Of a DNA stretch of 64,000 bases, positions 1-9,217 are shown in pieces. Numbering within the stretch: the stretch's first letter is position 1; every line of letters begins with the position of its first letter. A model generated the notes under the pieces. The model had not been told where the DNA came from, searched no databases, and saw only the letters and a program-made list of their open reading frames with translations. The position numbers and the translations under genes are program-made. The DNA comes from an uncultured Alphaproteobacteria bacterium (GTDB lineage Bacteria > Pseudomonadota > Alphaproteobacteria > HIMB59 > GCA-002718135), in contig CACIBE010000003.1 in NCBI GenBank assembly GCA_902584805.1, forward strand, positions 62,001 through 126,000. Reading direction: 5' to 3'.

Positions 1-1
1 T

Positions 2-421
<420 letters not shown>

Positions 422-422
422 T

Positions 423-965
423 ATGTCTGATTTTGAAACTAAAATGAGCTCTGCCGTAATACATTATGAAAAAGAACTTAACACTTTAAGAACTTCAAGA
501 GCAAATCCATCAATGCTTGATAGTATCTTTGTAGATGCTTACGGTGCTAAAACACCTTTAAATCAATTAGGGAATATTTCAATTCAAGATGCATCAACCA
601 TAAGTATTCAAATATGGGATGTTTCATTAATTAAATCAATTGAAAATGCTATTACTGAATCTAATCTTGGAATTAATCCCCAAGTTGATGGTCAAATAAT
701 TAGATTACCAATTCCAAAGCTTAGTGAAGAAAGAAGAAAAGAAATAATTAAAATTGCTTCTGAAATTGCAGAGAATTCAAGAATATCAATAAGAAATATA
801 AGACGAGATTTCATAGAAACTTCTAAAAATGAAAAAAAGAACTCAAACCTTTCTGAAGATGACTTAAAAAGAAAAATTAATGAAATACAAAAGATAACTG
901 ATAACAATATAGACAAAATTGACAAAATATTAGAAGCAAAAAAAATTGATATTTTGAAAGTATAA
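423..965 (+). CDS. frr: Ribosome recycling factor
   Basis: Ribosome recycling factor releases the post-termination ribosome from mRNA together with EF-G. The 180-aa product is close to the family's usual 185 aa. It carries the N-terminal LNTLRTSRANPSML region of the coiled-coil domain, the NQLGNISIQDASTISIQIWD segment of the small domain, and the conserved IRLPIPKLSEERRKEIIKIA helix. The ATG lies one base after the pyrH stop, and uppS begins 2 bases after the frr stop, so translation is probably coupled through this run. Nothing unusual is seen in the sequence. Confidence 0.97.
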   Translation: MSDFETKMSSAVIHYEKELNTLRTSRANPSMLDSIFVDAYGAKTPLNQLGNISIQDASTISIQIWDVSLIKSIENAITESNLGINPQVDGQIIRLPIPKLSEERRKEIIKIASEIAENSRISIRNIRRDFIETSKNEKKNSNLSEDDLKRKINEIQKITDNNIDKIDKILEAKKIDILKV

Positions 966-967
966 GT

Positions 968-1648
968 TTGAATAAATTAGAGCATATAGCATTTATACTT
1001 GATGGAAATAAAAGATGGGCCAAAAAAAATAATTTTTCAAATTTGATTGGCTATTCAAAAGGTTTTGAAAACATTAAAAACTTAGTAAATTTTTCATTAA
1101 ATATAAAACTAAAAAATCTTACACTTTATGCATTATCTTCAGAAAATTTTCATAGATCTTCATTAGATTTAATCTATGATATAATTTACAAAAATTTTTC
1201 TAAATATTTTGAAGATCTGGTTGTTGATAATGGTGTTAAAATAAAAATATTTGGTTCTAGAAAAAACTTACCAAACAAAATATTAGATATATTTGAAAAT
1301 ATAGAAAAATTATCTTTAAACAATAACACATTAAATTTGAACATAGCCTTTAATTATGGCTTCAAAGATGAAATTAAAAAAGTATTAAAAAAAGTTAAGG
1401 ATAATAGTTTAGAAATTGATTTAAATAATGAGCAAGAAATTGATAAATTATTCGATATTGGTAAATTTCCTGATCCAGATATTCTTATAAGAACAGGTGG
1501 ATATAAAAGATTAAGTAATTTTATTATGTATAATTTAACATATACTGAATTTTTCTTCACAGATACGTTGTGGCCTGATTTTTCTGAGGAAGAATTTAAT
1601 GGTATCATTAAAGAATATTCAAATATTAGAAGAAAATATGGTTTATAA
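968..1648 (+). CDS. uppS: Isoprenyl transferase (undecaprenyl diphosphate synthase)
   Basis: UppS elongates farnesyl diphosphate to undecaprenyl diphosphate, the lipid carrier for peptidoglycan and O-antigen. The start is TTG, placed so that the protein begins just before the HIAFILDGNKRWA catalytic motif, which contains the essential Asp. The C-terminal PDPDILIRTGGYKRLSNF motif and a tail with TDTLWPDF are also present. Length is 226 aa, slightly shorter than many homologues. The usual GHRxG segment reads GYSKG, so the common His is Tyr. The gene overlaps cdsA by 11 bases, continuing the pyrH-frr-uppS-cdsA operon. Confidence 0.95.
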   Translation: MNKLEHIAFILDGNKRWAKKNNFSNLIGYSKGFENIKNLVNFSLNIKLKNLTLYALSSENFHRSSLDLIYDIIYKNFSKYFEDLVVDNGVKIKIFGSRKNLPNKILDIFENIEKLSLNNNTLNLNIAFNYGFKDEIKKVLKKVKDNSLEIDLNNEQEIDKLFDIGKFPDPDILIRTGGYKRLSNFIMYNLTYTEFFFTDTLWPDFSEEEFNGIIKEYSNIRRKYGL

Positions 1649-2255
1649 AAATTTTTTATTAAGATTTTTATTTGCAGTAATTATTTTATCTATATATTTT
1701 ATTATTTCTTATATTGATTTTAATCTAGTATTTTATTTAATACTCTTAATATATTTTATTATTCTTTTAGAAATCATTATATATTTTAAAACATATAAAT
1801 TCATACCAATTATTTATATTGCTTTGTCCTTAATATGTTTTTTTAATATTGATTTTAAAGAATTAAAAATTTTAGATTTTAACCTTTTACTTATTATCAT
1901 AATTACTTTTGATATGTTCTCTTATTTTTTTGGGAAGGCTATAGGTAAAACTAAATTAATTAATATCAGTCCTAAAAAAACAATTGAAGGATTGGTTGGC
2001 GGCATTATTGTATCTATATTATTTGCAATTATATTTTCATACTATTTTGAGATATTAATTAATATACACTTATTCATTTATATTTTTTTAATTATATTTT
2101 CTTCACTATGTGGTGACTTAATTGAGTCGTATTTTAAAAGAAAAAATAATTTAAAAAATTCTAGTAATATAATCCCTGGCCATGGTGGTGTTTTTGATAG
2201 ATTTGATAGTTTTTTGTTTTCTATTATTGTTTATTCTATATTTATTAGTTTTTAA
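1638..2255 (+). CDS. cdsA: Phosphatidate cytidylyltransferase (CDP-diglyceride synthase)
   Basis: CdsA makes CDP-diacylglycerol from phosphatidate and CTP at the inner membrane, the precursor of all phospholipids. The sequence is highly hydrophobic with several membrane segments. SPKKTIEGLVGG and the C-terminal signature IIPGHGGVFDRFDS are clear. I start it at the ATG at 1638 (about 205 aa), overlapping uppS by 11 bases; an in-frame ATG at 1599 would only add residues buried in uppS. It is shorter than many CdsA proteins (about 270 aa). In the signature the usual Lys-Asp-Ser-Gly is Lys-Asn-Ser-Ser, an unusual loss of the Asp. Its position between uppS and dxr is classic. Confidence 0.88.
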   Translation: MVYKNFLLRFLFAVIILSIYFIISYIDFNLVFYLILLIYFIILLEIIIYFKTYKFIPIIYIALSLICFFNIDFKELKILDFNLLLIIIITFDMFSYFFGKAIGKTKLINISPKKTIEGLVGGIIVSILFAIIFSYYFEILINIHLFIYIFLIIFSSLCGDLIESYFKRKNNLKNSSNIIPGHGGVFDRFDSFLFSIIVYSIFISF

Positions 2256-2256
2256 A

Positions 2257-3411
2257 ATGAAAATAAATATATTTGGAAGTACAGGTGTTATTGGAAAAAA
2301 AACTTTAGAATTAATTGATAAGGATTTTACTAATATTAAAATTAATTTAATTTGTGCTAAATCAAATTACCAATTACTAAAAAAACAAATTTATAAATAT
2401 AATCCAAAGTATGCATTTCTTTATGATATGGATAAATTACCAAAAATTAATAACAAAATTAATAAAACGAAAATTTTAAATTTTAATGAATTAAAAAATT
2501 ATTTATTAGAGAGTAAGTCTAATTTAACTGTTTTAGCAATATCAGGATATAAATCATTGTATTATCTTGAAAGCATAATTCAAAATACTGATTATCTAGG
2601 ACTGGCAAATAAAGAATCTATTGTTTCTGCTGGCCATCTTTTTAAAAAGAAAAAATATCTTTCCAAAACAAATATATTTCCTTTGGATTCAGAGCATTTT
2701 TCTTTGTATGATTTTTTTAATAAAACAAACCAAAACAAAAATAACATAAATAAGATACTTCTTACTGCTTCAGGAGGGCCTTTTTATAAAAGAAAATTTA
2801 ATGATTTAAAAAATATTAAATTTTCACAAGCAATCAAACATCCAAAATGGAAAATGGGATACAAAAATAGTATTGATTCGGCTACACTAGTTAATAAATG
2901 TTTAGAGTTAATTGAAGCCCATTATTTATTTGATATTCCATTTAAAAAAATTGATATTCTTATTCATCCAGATGCTATTGTTCATTCTGCAATTGAGTAC
3001 AATAATTATATTACTCATTTTAATCTTTTTAAAAATGATATGAAAATTCCAATCCTAAATTTTTTGCTTATTTCGAAATATAAAAATGATTTGATTAAAA
3101 ATAAGCAATATACTCTAAACTATAATCATCTTAATTTTCATAAAGTAAAAAATGATACTTTTCCAATTTATAAATTTTTCAACAACATTGATAAAGAGAT
3201 TCCTCAAAATTTGATTAAGTTTAATGTTGGAAATGAATATGCAGTGAATTTATTTAAAAATAATAAAATTAATTACACAGATATTTACAAAATTATTAAA
3301 AAAGTTACTTCTTTAAATTTGTATTCTTCTGTAAACACGATTAATGATATTATTAATTATCATGAAGAAATTGAGCAAAATTTATCAAAATTTAAATTAT
3401 ATTCTAATTAG
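2257..3411 (+). CDS. dxr: 1-deoxy-D-xylulose 5-phosphate reductoisomerase
   Basis: Dxr converts DXP to 2-C-methyl-D-erythritol 4-phosphate with NADPH, the first committed step of the MEP isoprenoid pathway; IspD-IspF of the same pathway is encoded at 31-32 kb. The chosen ATG gives 384 aa and starts right before the Rossmann motif FGSTGVIGKKTLELI. Further family motifs are GLANKESIVSAG, PLDSEHFS, LTASGGPF and NSIDSATLVNKCLELIEAHY, followed by HPDAIVHSAIEY. A frame-compatible start at 2182 lies inside cdsA and adds a spurious hydrophobic stretch. The 3' end overlaps the bamA start by about 50 bases; the rseP gene often found between the two is missing. Confidence 0.95.
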   Translation: MKINIFGSTGVIGKKTLELIDKDFTNIKINLICAKSNYQLLKKQIYKYNPKYAFLYDMDKLPKINNKINKTKILNFNELKNYLLESKSNLTVLAISGYKSLYYLESIIQNTDYLGLANKESIVSAGHLFKKKKYLSKTNIFPLDSEHFSLYDFFNKTNQNKNNINKILLTASGGPFYKRKFNDLKNIKFSQAIKHPKWKMGYKNSIDSATLVNKCLELIEAHYLFDIPFKKIDILIHPDAIVHSAIEYNNYITHFNLFKNDMKIPILNFLLISKYKNDLIKNKQYTLNYNHLNFHKVKNDTFPIYKFFNNIDKEIPQNLIKFNVGNEYAVNLFKNNKINYTDIYKIIKKVTSLNLYSSVNTINDIINYHEEIEQNLSKFKLYSN

Positions 3412-5632
3412 TTTATTAATTATTTTTGCTATACCAAAGACTGTTTTTGCAAATGATAATTTATTTGTAATACAGGGAAACAACTTCACTGACTCGAACG
3501 TTATTATTTCATTATTAGAAAATATTCCTGAAAATTTAGATGAAGAATACAGTAACGAGATTATAAAAGTTTTAAATGAGTCAAACCTTTTTTCTGATGT
3601 AAGAGTAAATTTTATTGATAATAAATACAACATTATTGTTAATGAATATCCTAACATTAGAAAAATTTATTTTGAAAATAATGAAAGATTAGAAAATGAT
3701 GAATTACGTATTATTGCAAACGATCTAGGTTTAACAAACTTAAATAGTAAATCCTTAAACTTATTTATTAATGAAACAAAAAAAATTTATGAATCCTATG
3801 GATATAATAATATTGAAATAGAATATTATGAAAAATATTATGAAGATACAAATACTGCTGATTTATATTTTAATATAAATGAGGGCGAAATTACTAAAAT
3901 TAATAAAATTATTGTAAATGGTAATAATTCTATTTTAACAGATGATATAAAAGGAATAATTCAATCAAAAACAAAATCAATAGTTAATATTTTTGCTAAT
4001 AATAATTATAAACCAATTAATGTTGAAAGAGATAAATTTACAATTGTAAATTATTATAAAAATAATGGATTTCTTGATGTAAATGTTGAGACACAAATTG
4101 AATATTTAGAATCTAATAAAGTTAATATTTATTTTATTATTACAGAGGGTGAAATTTATTCACTATCATCTTTAAAATTAATCGATGAAAAAAATATATT
4201 AAAATCTAAAACTGTAGATGAAATAAATAAAGAAATAGATTTGTTTATATTAAATCAAACTTTTTTTTCTATTGATAAAATTGAAGAATTAAAAAAAGAA
4301 ATTTCATCAATAATAATAAATAGAGGTCTAGATTATTTTGAAATAAATTTATTTGAAAAAAAAGAAAATAAAACTGTAGATGTATTATTTCAAGTAAATT
4401 CAATCAAACCAAGATATACTAATCAAATCAATATTATTGGTAACTCAAGAACATTAGATTATGTAATTAGAAGAGAATTGGATATTATTGAAGGAGATCC
4501 AATTTTTAAGAATCAAATACCAAAAATAAGAGAAAAATTAACTTCTCTTAATTTATTTGAATCAGTTATAGTTAAAGAAGAAGTTTATGATGAAGATACA
4601 GTAGACTTAATAATAGAAGTTGAAGAAAAGCAAACTGGAACTTTTAATGCAGGAATTTCTTTAGGTACTTTAGATGGTTTTGCAATTGTATCTGGACTAA
4701 GAGAAAATAATTTCTATGGAACTGGTAGATCATTAGACTTTCTTGTTAATACTTCAGATGATAAAAATCAATTTAAGTTAGTAACTGCAGATAGATTATC
4801 TTATGAAAATGATGCCAACATCAGCTATAGCATAAATTACAAACAAGAGGATTTTTCAAAAGCAAGTTCATACAAATTAGATTCACTATCTTCTGGTGTT
4901 GGTATTAATTATCAATTAAATAATAATCTATATCATAACATAGAGTTAGAATATGTATTAAAAGATTATAGTATAACTAATTCTGCATCTGTATCTAATT
5001 CTATATTAAATTCATCTGGTGCAAATATGAGTTATCTTATTAAAAATAATTTTCGTTTCACAACACTTAATCGTGGATTTATTGCCAAAAAAGGGAATTT
5101 TTTAAATTTTAATAACACTATAGAAACTCCAACTAGCTCTAACAATGGCTTTGTTAGAAATATTCTAACTTTAAAAAAATATTACAATAGAAATAATTCT
5201 ATTTTTTCTATGCAAGCTAAATTTGGAAATATTATCTCGTTAAGTAACAATGATATTCTCACCGATGATAAATTTGCTCTCGGAGGTAGATGGTTAAGGG
5301 GGTTTGATAGTTACGGTGCTGGTCCTCGTAATTCTAGAACTTCTTATGTTGGTGGAAATAATTTAGCAGTAACAAAATTTGATTATTCATATGAATTAAC
5401 TAAAAATTCAAATTTTCCTATTTATATTAATTTTTTTAATGATTATGGATTATTGTGGGAAAATAAAACTACTCCAACAAATAGTGATAACAATTTAAGA
5501 TCATCTGCTGGATTTGGTTTTAAATATTACTCACCTGTTGGGCCAATTGGATTTACTTGGGGATTTCCTCTTATAAATGAAGAATATGATATTAAGAGAA
5601 TGTTCCTATTCTCTATAGGAAACATAGATTGA
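3362..5632 (+). CDS. bamA: Outer membrane protein assembly factor BamA
   Basis: BamA is the Omp85 barrel that inserts beta-barrel proteins into the outer membrane. The 756-aa product starts with a signal peptide (MKKLSKIYQ, a hydrophobic run, cleavage near VFA-ND). POTRA repeats follow over roughly residues 25-420 and then a C-terminal 16-strand barrel. The hallmark loop motif is present as GGRWLRGFDSYGAGPRN. The protein ends in FLFSIGNID rather than in an aromatic residue, so the usual terminal beta-signal residue is absent or shifted. I chose the ATG at 3362, overlapping dxr, because it begins the signal peptide. A skp-like chaperone gene follows with an overlapping TTGA junction. Confidence 0.95.
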   Translation: MKKLSKIYQNLNYILISLLIIFAIPKTVFANDNLFVIQGNNFTDSNVIISLLENIPENLDEEYSNEIIKVLNESNLFSDVRVNFIDNKYNIIVNEYPNIRKIYFENNERLENDELRIIANDLGLTNLNSKSLNLFINETKKIYESYGYNNIEIEYYEKYYEDTNTADLYFNINEGEITKINKIIVNGNNSILTDDIKGIIQSKTKSIVNIFANNNYKPINVERDKFTIVNYYKNNGFLDVNVETQIEYLESNKVNIYFIITEGEIYSLSSLKLIDEKNILKSKTVDEINKEIDLFILNQTFFSIDKIEELKKEISSIIINRGLDYFEINLFEKKENKTVDVLFQVNSIKPRYTNQINIIGNSRTLDYVIRRELDIIEGDPIFKNQIPKIREKLTSLNLFESVIVKEEVYDEDTVDLIIEVEEKQTGTFNAGISLGTLDGFAIVSGLRENNFYGTGRSLDFLVNTSDDKNQFKLVTADRLSYENDANISYSINYKQEDFSKASSYKLDSLSSGVGINYQLNNNLYHNIELEYVLKDYSITNSASVSNSILNSSGANMSYLIKNNFRFTTLNRGFIAKKGNFLNFNNTIETPTSSNNGFVRNILTLKKYYNRNNSIFSMQAKFGNIISLSNNDILTDDKFALGGRWLRGFDSYGAGPRNSRTSYVGGNNLAVTKFDYSYELTKNSNFPIYINFFNDYGLLWENKTTPTNSDNNLRSSAGFGFKYYSPVGPIGFTWGFPLINEEYDIKRMFLFSIGNID

Positions 5633-6162
5633 AGTTTTTGCATCTAATTATCTTTATTTGTATTATTTCTTCATCTAAAATTACTTTTGGCCAAATAATT
5701 GCAGTCGTTAACATTCAATCATTAATTGATAATAATAGTTATTATAAACAAATTATCAATGATATCGAAATAAATCAGAAACAATACCTAGAAAAATTTG
5801 AATTAAAAGAAAAAGCATTAGAAGAAAAATTAAAAGATTTAGAGCAATCAAAATTAATCTTGAATGAAATAGAAATAAATACTCAAATTGATAATTATAA
5901 CAAAGAATTAGCAGATTTTACTGCTACTGTTGAGGAGTTTAATCAACATTATCAAATTCAAATTATAAATATCAAAGAGATAATTTTAAAGGAAATATTT
6001 ATAATATTAGAAAAATATGCTATCGCAAATCAAGTTGATCTAATTTTAGATTCAGCAAGTTATTTAATAGCTTCTAATTCTATAGATATAACTGATAGTA
6101 TTAATGAAAAATTACAAAATATAAATTTAAAACTGGAATATACAAATTTTGAAAAAAATTAA
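5629..6162 (+). CDS. skp: OmpH/Skp-family periplasmic chaperone
   Basis: This is a 177-aa secreted protein with a signal peptide (MKFLHLIIFICIISSSKITFG) followed by IIAVVNIQSLIDNN. The latter matches the start of the mature OmpH/Skp fold, which usually reads as (I/V)AVVDxQ. A long charged coiled-coil region occupies roughly residues 45-125. Skp proteins trimerise and hold unfolded outer membrane proteins for delivery to BamA, which fits the adjacent bamA gene. The TTG start overlaps the bamA TGA stop (TTGA), and its own end overlaps lpxD. Sequence identity within this family is low, so assignment rests on architecture plus context. Confidence 0.85.
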   Translation: MKFLHLIIFICIISSSKITFGQIIAVVNIQSLIDNNSYYKQIINDIEINQKQYLEKFELKEKALEEKLKDLEQSKLILNEIEINTQIDNYNKELADFTATVEEFNQHYQIQIINIKEIILKEIFIILEKYAIANQVDLILDSASYLIASNSIDITDSINEKLQNINLKLEYTNFEKN

Positions 6163-7135
6163 ATATAAAGAAATTAAAGAACTATTAAATAAAAACTCCC
6201 TTGAGATACTTTCAAATATTTCAGATGATGAAATCTTTTCGAGTATTAAAACTATTTCAAATGCATCAGATAAAGATTTATCTTTTTTTTCAAATCATAG
6301 ATATTTAGACAATTTAAAGAATATAAAAGCAAAGGCATGTTTAATAGAGAATAAATATAAAGAACATCTGCCAAAAAATTGTGAGCCAATAATAGTAAAA
6401 GATCCTTATTTGGCTTTGGCTTTAATTAGTAATTTACAAAGTGAGGATACTTTTAAGTCAAATGGTATATTATCTAAAAATGCAATCATAAACTCACAAG
6501 GCAATCTGCATAAAAATGTGCAGATAAATCCTTTTTGTATGATCCACGAGGAAACTGAAATTTTTGAAAATGTATATATCGGCTCTAGCTCAAGTATTGG
6601 TCCAAATGTAATAATAAATAAGAATGTAGTAATTCATGATAATGTAACAATTTCAAATTCAATCATTATGGAAAATTGTGTAATTCAGTCAGGCGCAAGA
6701 ATTGGTGGAACTGGTTTTGGTTTTGAGATGAAAACTAAGCAAAAAATAAATCATTCTGGTAATGTAATTATAGGAAAAAATTCATCAATCGGCTCTAATA
6801 CAACAATAGATAGAGCTGTTTTTGATTCAACAATTATTGGAGATTTTTCAAATATTGATAATTTAGTCCAAATAGCACACAATGTTGTTATAGGAGATTT
6901 TGCTGTTATTGCCGCTCAAGTTGGTATTGCTGGAAGTACTCAAATAGGAAAAAATATTAAAATTGGTGGTCAAGCTGGTATAGCAGGTCATTTAGTCATT
7001 GGAGACAATGTTACAATAGCTGCAAAAAGTGGTGTTACTAAAAATATATCTGATAACAATGTTGTGGCCGGATTTCCTGCAAAAGATATAAATTTATGGA
7101 AAAAAGAAGTAATAAGAAATACTTTAAAAAAATGA
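6149..7135 (+). CDS. lpxD: UDP-3-O-(3-hydroxyacyl)glucosamine N-acyltransferase
   Basis: LpxD adds the N-linked hydroxyacyl chain in the third step of lipid A synthesis. The 328-aa product has the N-terminal uridine-binding domain (roughly residues 1-105). It is followed by a left-handed beta helix of hexapeptide repeats, including IDRAVFDSTIIGDFSNIDN and LVQIAHNVVIG with the catalytic His, and then GGQAGIAGHLVIGD. The TTG start lies within the end of the skp-like gene, giving a 14-base overlap. The stop overlaps the ATG of fabZ as ATGA. LpxC, which precedes LpxD in the pathway, is not in this window. Confidence 0.95.
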   Translation: MKKIKYKEIKELLNKNSLEILSNISDDEIFSSIKTISNASDKDLSFFSNHRYLDNLKNIKAKACLIENKYKEHLPKNCEPIIVKDPYLALALISNLQSEDTFKSNGILSKNAIINSQGNLHKNVQINPFCMIHEETEIFENVYIGSSSSIGPNVIINKNVVIHDNVTISNSIIMENCVIQSGARIGGTGFGFEMKTKQKINHSGNVIIGKNSSIGSNTTIDRAVFDSTIIGDFSNIDNLVQIAHNVVIGDFAVIAAQVGIAGSTQIGKNIKIGGQAGIAGHLVIGDNVTIAAKSGVTKNISDNNVVAGFPAKDINLWKKEVIRNTLKK

Positions 7136-7566
7136 AATTAGATATTGAAGAAATTAAAAAATTAATACCCCATAGAGATCCTTTTTTATTTGTGGATACA
7201 TGTGAAATAATAAAACCAGGTGAACATGGAAAGTCAGAAAAATTTTTTTCAAATGATGAGTATTTTTTTAAAGGACATTTCCCAAATAATCCAATAGTTC
7301 CTGGCGTAATAATTGTTGAAGCAATGGCACAAACAGCTGGTATTGTTGTATCTTATAAACTTAAAGATTATGATGAAAAATCAGTATTATTTATGAGTGT
7401 TAATAAAGCAAAATTTAGAAGACCAATTCTTCCAAATGAAAAAGTATCATTTGAAGTAAAGTTTCTTAATAGTGTAAGAGACGTATATAAATTTGAGGGC
7501 ACATGTTTTAAAGAAAATATTAAAGTAAGTGAGGCTGAGTTTTCTGCTATGATTACTTATAAGTAA
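7132..7566 (+). CDS. fabZ: 3-hydroxyacyl-[acyl-carrier-protein] dehydratase FabZ
   Basis: FabZ dehydrates beta-hydroxyacyl-ACP in fatty acid elongation and competes with LpxA/LpxD for hydroxyacyl-ACP, hence its usual place among lipid A genes. The 144-aa hot-dog-fold protein has the LIPHRDPFLFVD active-site His motif and FPNNPIVPGVIIVEAMAQTAG, containing the catalytic Glu. I start at the ATG at 7132, which overlaps the lpxD stop; an earlier in-frame ATG at 7096 would only read through lpxD sequence. A 60-base gap precedes lpxA. Length and motifs are normal. Confidence 0.95.
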   Translation: MKLDIEEIKKLIPHRDPFLFVDTCEIIKPGEHGKSEKFFSNDEYFFKGHFPNNPIVPGVIIVEAMAQTAGIVVSYKLKDYDEKSVLFMSVNKAKFRRPILPNEKVSFEVKFLNSVRDVYKFEGTCFKENIKVSEAEFSAMITYK

Positions 7567-7626
7567 TAATCAGTAATATATTATTTATTTTAAGTTACAT
7601 TTTCATAATTTAATAGAGTTATACAT

Positions 7627-8412
7627 ATGATTCATCCTTCAGCTGTTATTGCAAAAAATGCAGAAATTCATGAAACAACACACATTGGTCCTTTTTGTAT
7701 CATTGGGGATGGGGTTAAAATTGGAGAAAATAATAATTTAATCTCACATGTTTCTATCGTTGGAGACACAACTATAGAAAATAGTAATACTTTTTATCCA
7801 TTTTGTTCAATTGGTTCTGAACCTCAAGATTTAAAATATAATAAAGAAAAATCATATCTACAAATTGGCAGTAACAATAAATTTAGAGAAAATGTTACCG
7901 TAAATCCAGGAACATCTGGAGGGGGATTAAAAACAATAATATCTAATAATTGTTTATTTATGGTAGGTTCGCATGTAGCACATGATTGTATTATTAAATC
8001 AAATGTTATTTTAGCTAATAATGCCACTCTTGCAGGACATGTAGAAATTGATCATAATGCAATTTTAGGAGGTAATTCAGCAATTCATCAATTTGTTAGA
8101 ATAGGAAAATATGCAATGATTGGTGGTATGAGCGGTGTTGAAAAAGATATTATTCCATATGGTTTGTATACGGGAATAAGAGAAAATTTGAAAAGCTTAA
8201 ACCTCATTGGTTTAAAAAGAAAAGGCCTCACATCTAATGCAATCAATGAAATTAAAAATCTTATAAATATAATTTTTGATACAAATGATACAATTGAAAA
8301 TAATATTAAAAATAATTTTGTTGAAAGTTCTGAAATTTTAGAAATTAAAGAAGTAATTGAATTTCTGAACTCAAATTCAAAAAGAGGTATTACCACTTTT
8401 GAAAATGACTAA
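7627..8412 (+). CDS. lpxA: UDP-N-acetylglucosamine O-acyltransferase
   Basis: LpxA catalyses the first step of lipid A synthesis, transferring a 3-hydroxyacyl chain from ACP to UDP-GlcNAc. The 261-aa sequence is made of hexapeptide repeats forming a left-handed beta helix. It includes FRENVTVNPGTSGG, the MVGSHVAHDC stretch holding the catalytic His, and GGNSAIHQFVRIG, then a C-terminal helical domain. It starts with ATG after a 60-base spacer, which may hold a promoter although I see no convincing hexamer pair. Its end overlaps lpxI, completing the block lpxD-fabZ-lpxA-lpxI-lpxB. Confidence 0.96.
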   Translation: MIHPSAVIAKNAEIHETTHIGPFCIIGDGVKIGENNNLISHVSIVGDTTIENSNTFYPFCSIGSEPQDLKYNKEKSYLQIGSNNKFRENVTVNPGTSGGGLKTIISNNCLFMVGSHVAHDCIIKSNVILANNATLAGHVEIDHNAILGGNSAIHQFVRIGKYAMIGGMSGVEKDIIPYGLYTGIRENLKSLNLIGLKRKGLTSNAINEIKNLINIIFDTNDTIENNIKNNFVESSEILEIKEVIEFLNSNSKRGITTFEND

Positions 8413-9217
8413 AATAGGAATAATTGCTGGTGATGGTAATTTGCCTCTATATATTGGTAAATCACTATTAAGTAAAAATTACGATGTTACATTTTTATCT
8501 TTAAATAATAAAAATAATAAATTTTATAATAACCATCATGTTGTAGATTTAGATATCTTATCAGTAAAAAAAATCTTTAAAGTTTTAGATTCAAATAAAA
8601 TAAAACATATAATATTTGCAGGAAGTATAAAAAGACCTGGTATTAAAGATTTAGGTTTTGATTTGCCAACATTGTTACTTGCTAAAAGTCTTTTATTAGA
8701 AAAAAAAGGTGACAACAATCTTTTAATGAGCTTGAAAAAATACTTTGAAAATAAAGGATATATTTTTTTTAATTGGACTAAATATTGCAAGGAATTATTT
8801 TCAACTGAAATAAATTTAACAAAAATCAAGCCTTCTAAAAATGCAATTCTAAATTTAAAAAAAGCAGAATCAATATATCATATTTATAAGAAATTAGATG
8901 TTGGTCAGTCTATGATAATTCAAAATCAATTAGTTTTAGGATTAGAAGCTATAGAAGGTACAGATGAATTGTTAAAAAGGTGTAAAAAATATAAAAGAAA
9001 AGATGATAGTGGTGTACTGTTTAAATTTTCAAAACAAAACCAAAGTAATCTAATTGATATTCCTTTAATTGGTTTAGATACAATGAAAAATTTAAAAAAA
9101 TATAATTATGAAGGTGTATTTTTGCAAAAAAATAAGTGTTTAATTTTGGATAAGAAAAAAATTATTGATTATGCTAGTCAAAATAATTTATTTATCTCAT
9201 CAGTCGATCTAAATTGA
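8405..9217 (+). CDS. lpxI: UDP-2,3-diacylglucosamine diphosphatase LpxI
   Basis: LpxI (DUF1009) hydrolyses UDP-2,3-diacylglucosamine to lipid X and UMP, the step done by LpxH in gamma-proteobacteria. The N-terminus KIGIIAGDGNLPLYI is the family's glycine-rich opening. FAGSIKRPGIKDL follows, then the segment DVGQSMIIQNQLVLGLEAIEGTDELL, and IDIPLIGLDTMKNLK towards the end. I prefer the ATG at 8405, inside the lpxA end, over the TTG at 8399. The position between lpxA and lpxB is the standard alphaproteobacterial arrangement. The terminal part is somewhat divergent, with FLQKNKC where a Glu-Ala-Gly segment is common. Confidence 0.92.
   Translation: MTKIGIIAGDGNLPLYIGKSLLSKNYDVTFLSLNNKNNKFYNNHHVVDLDILSVKKIFKVLDSNKIKHIIFAGSIKRPGIKDLGFDLPTLLLAKSLLLEKKGDNNLLMSLKKYFENKGYIFFNWTKYCKELFSTEINLTKIKPSKNAILNLKKAESIYHIYKKLDVGQSMIIQNQLVLGLEAIEGTDELLKRCKKYKRKDDSGVLFKFSKQNQSNLIDIPLIGLDTMKNLKKYNYEGVFLQKNKCLILDKKKIIDYASQNNLFISSVDLN

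Noticed and set aside
692-925. Open frame antisense to frr, and many similar antisense frames across the window
   Set aside because: They mirror strongly conserved genes on the other strand and encode hydrophobic, low-complexity strings typical of antisense reading of AT-rich coding DNA.
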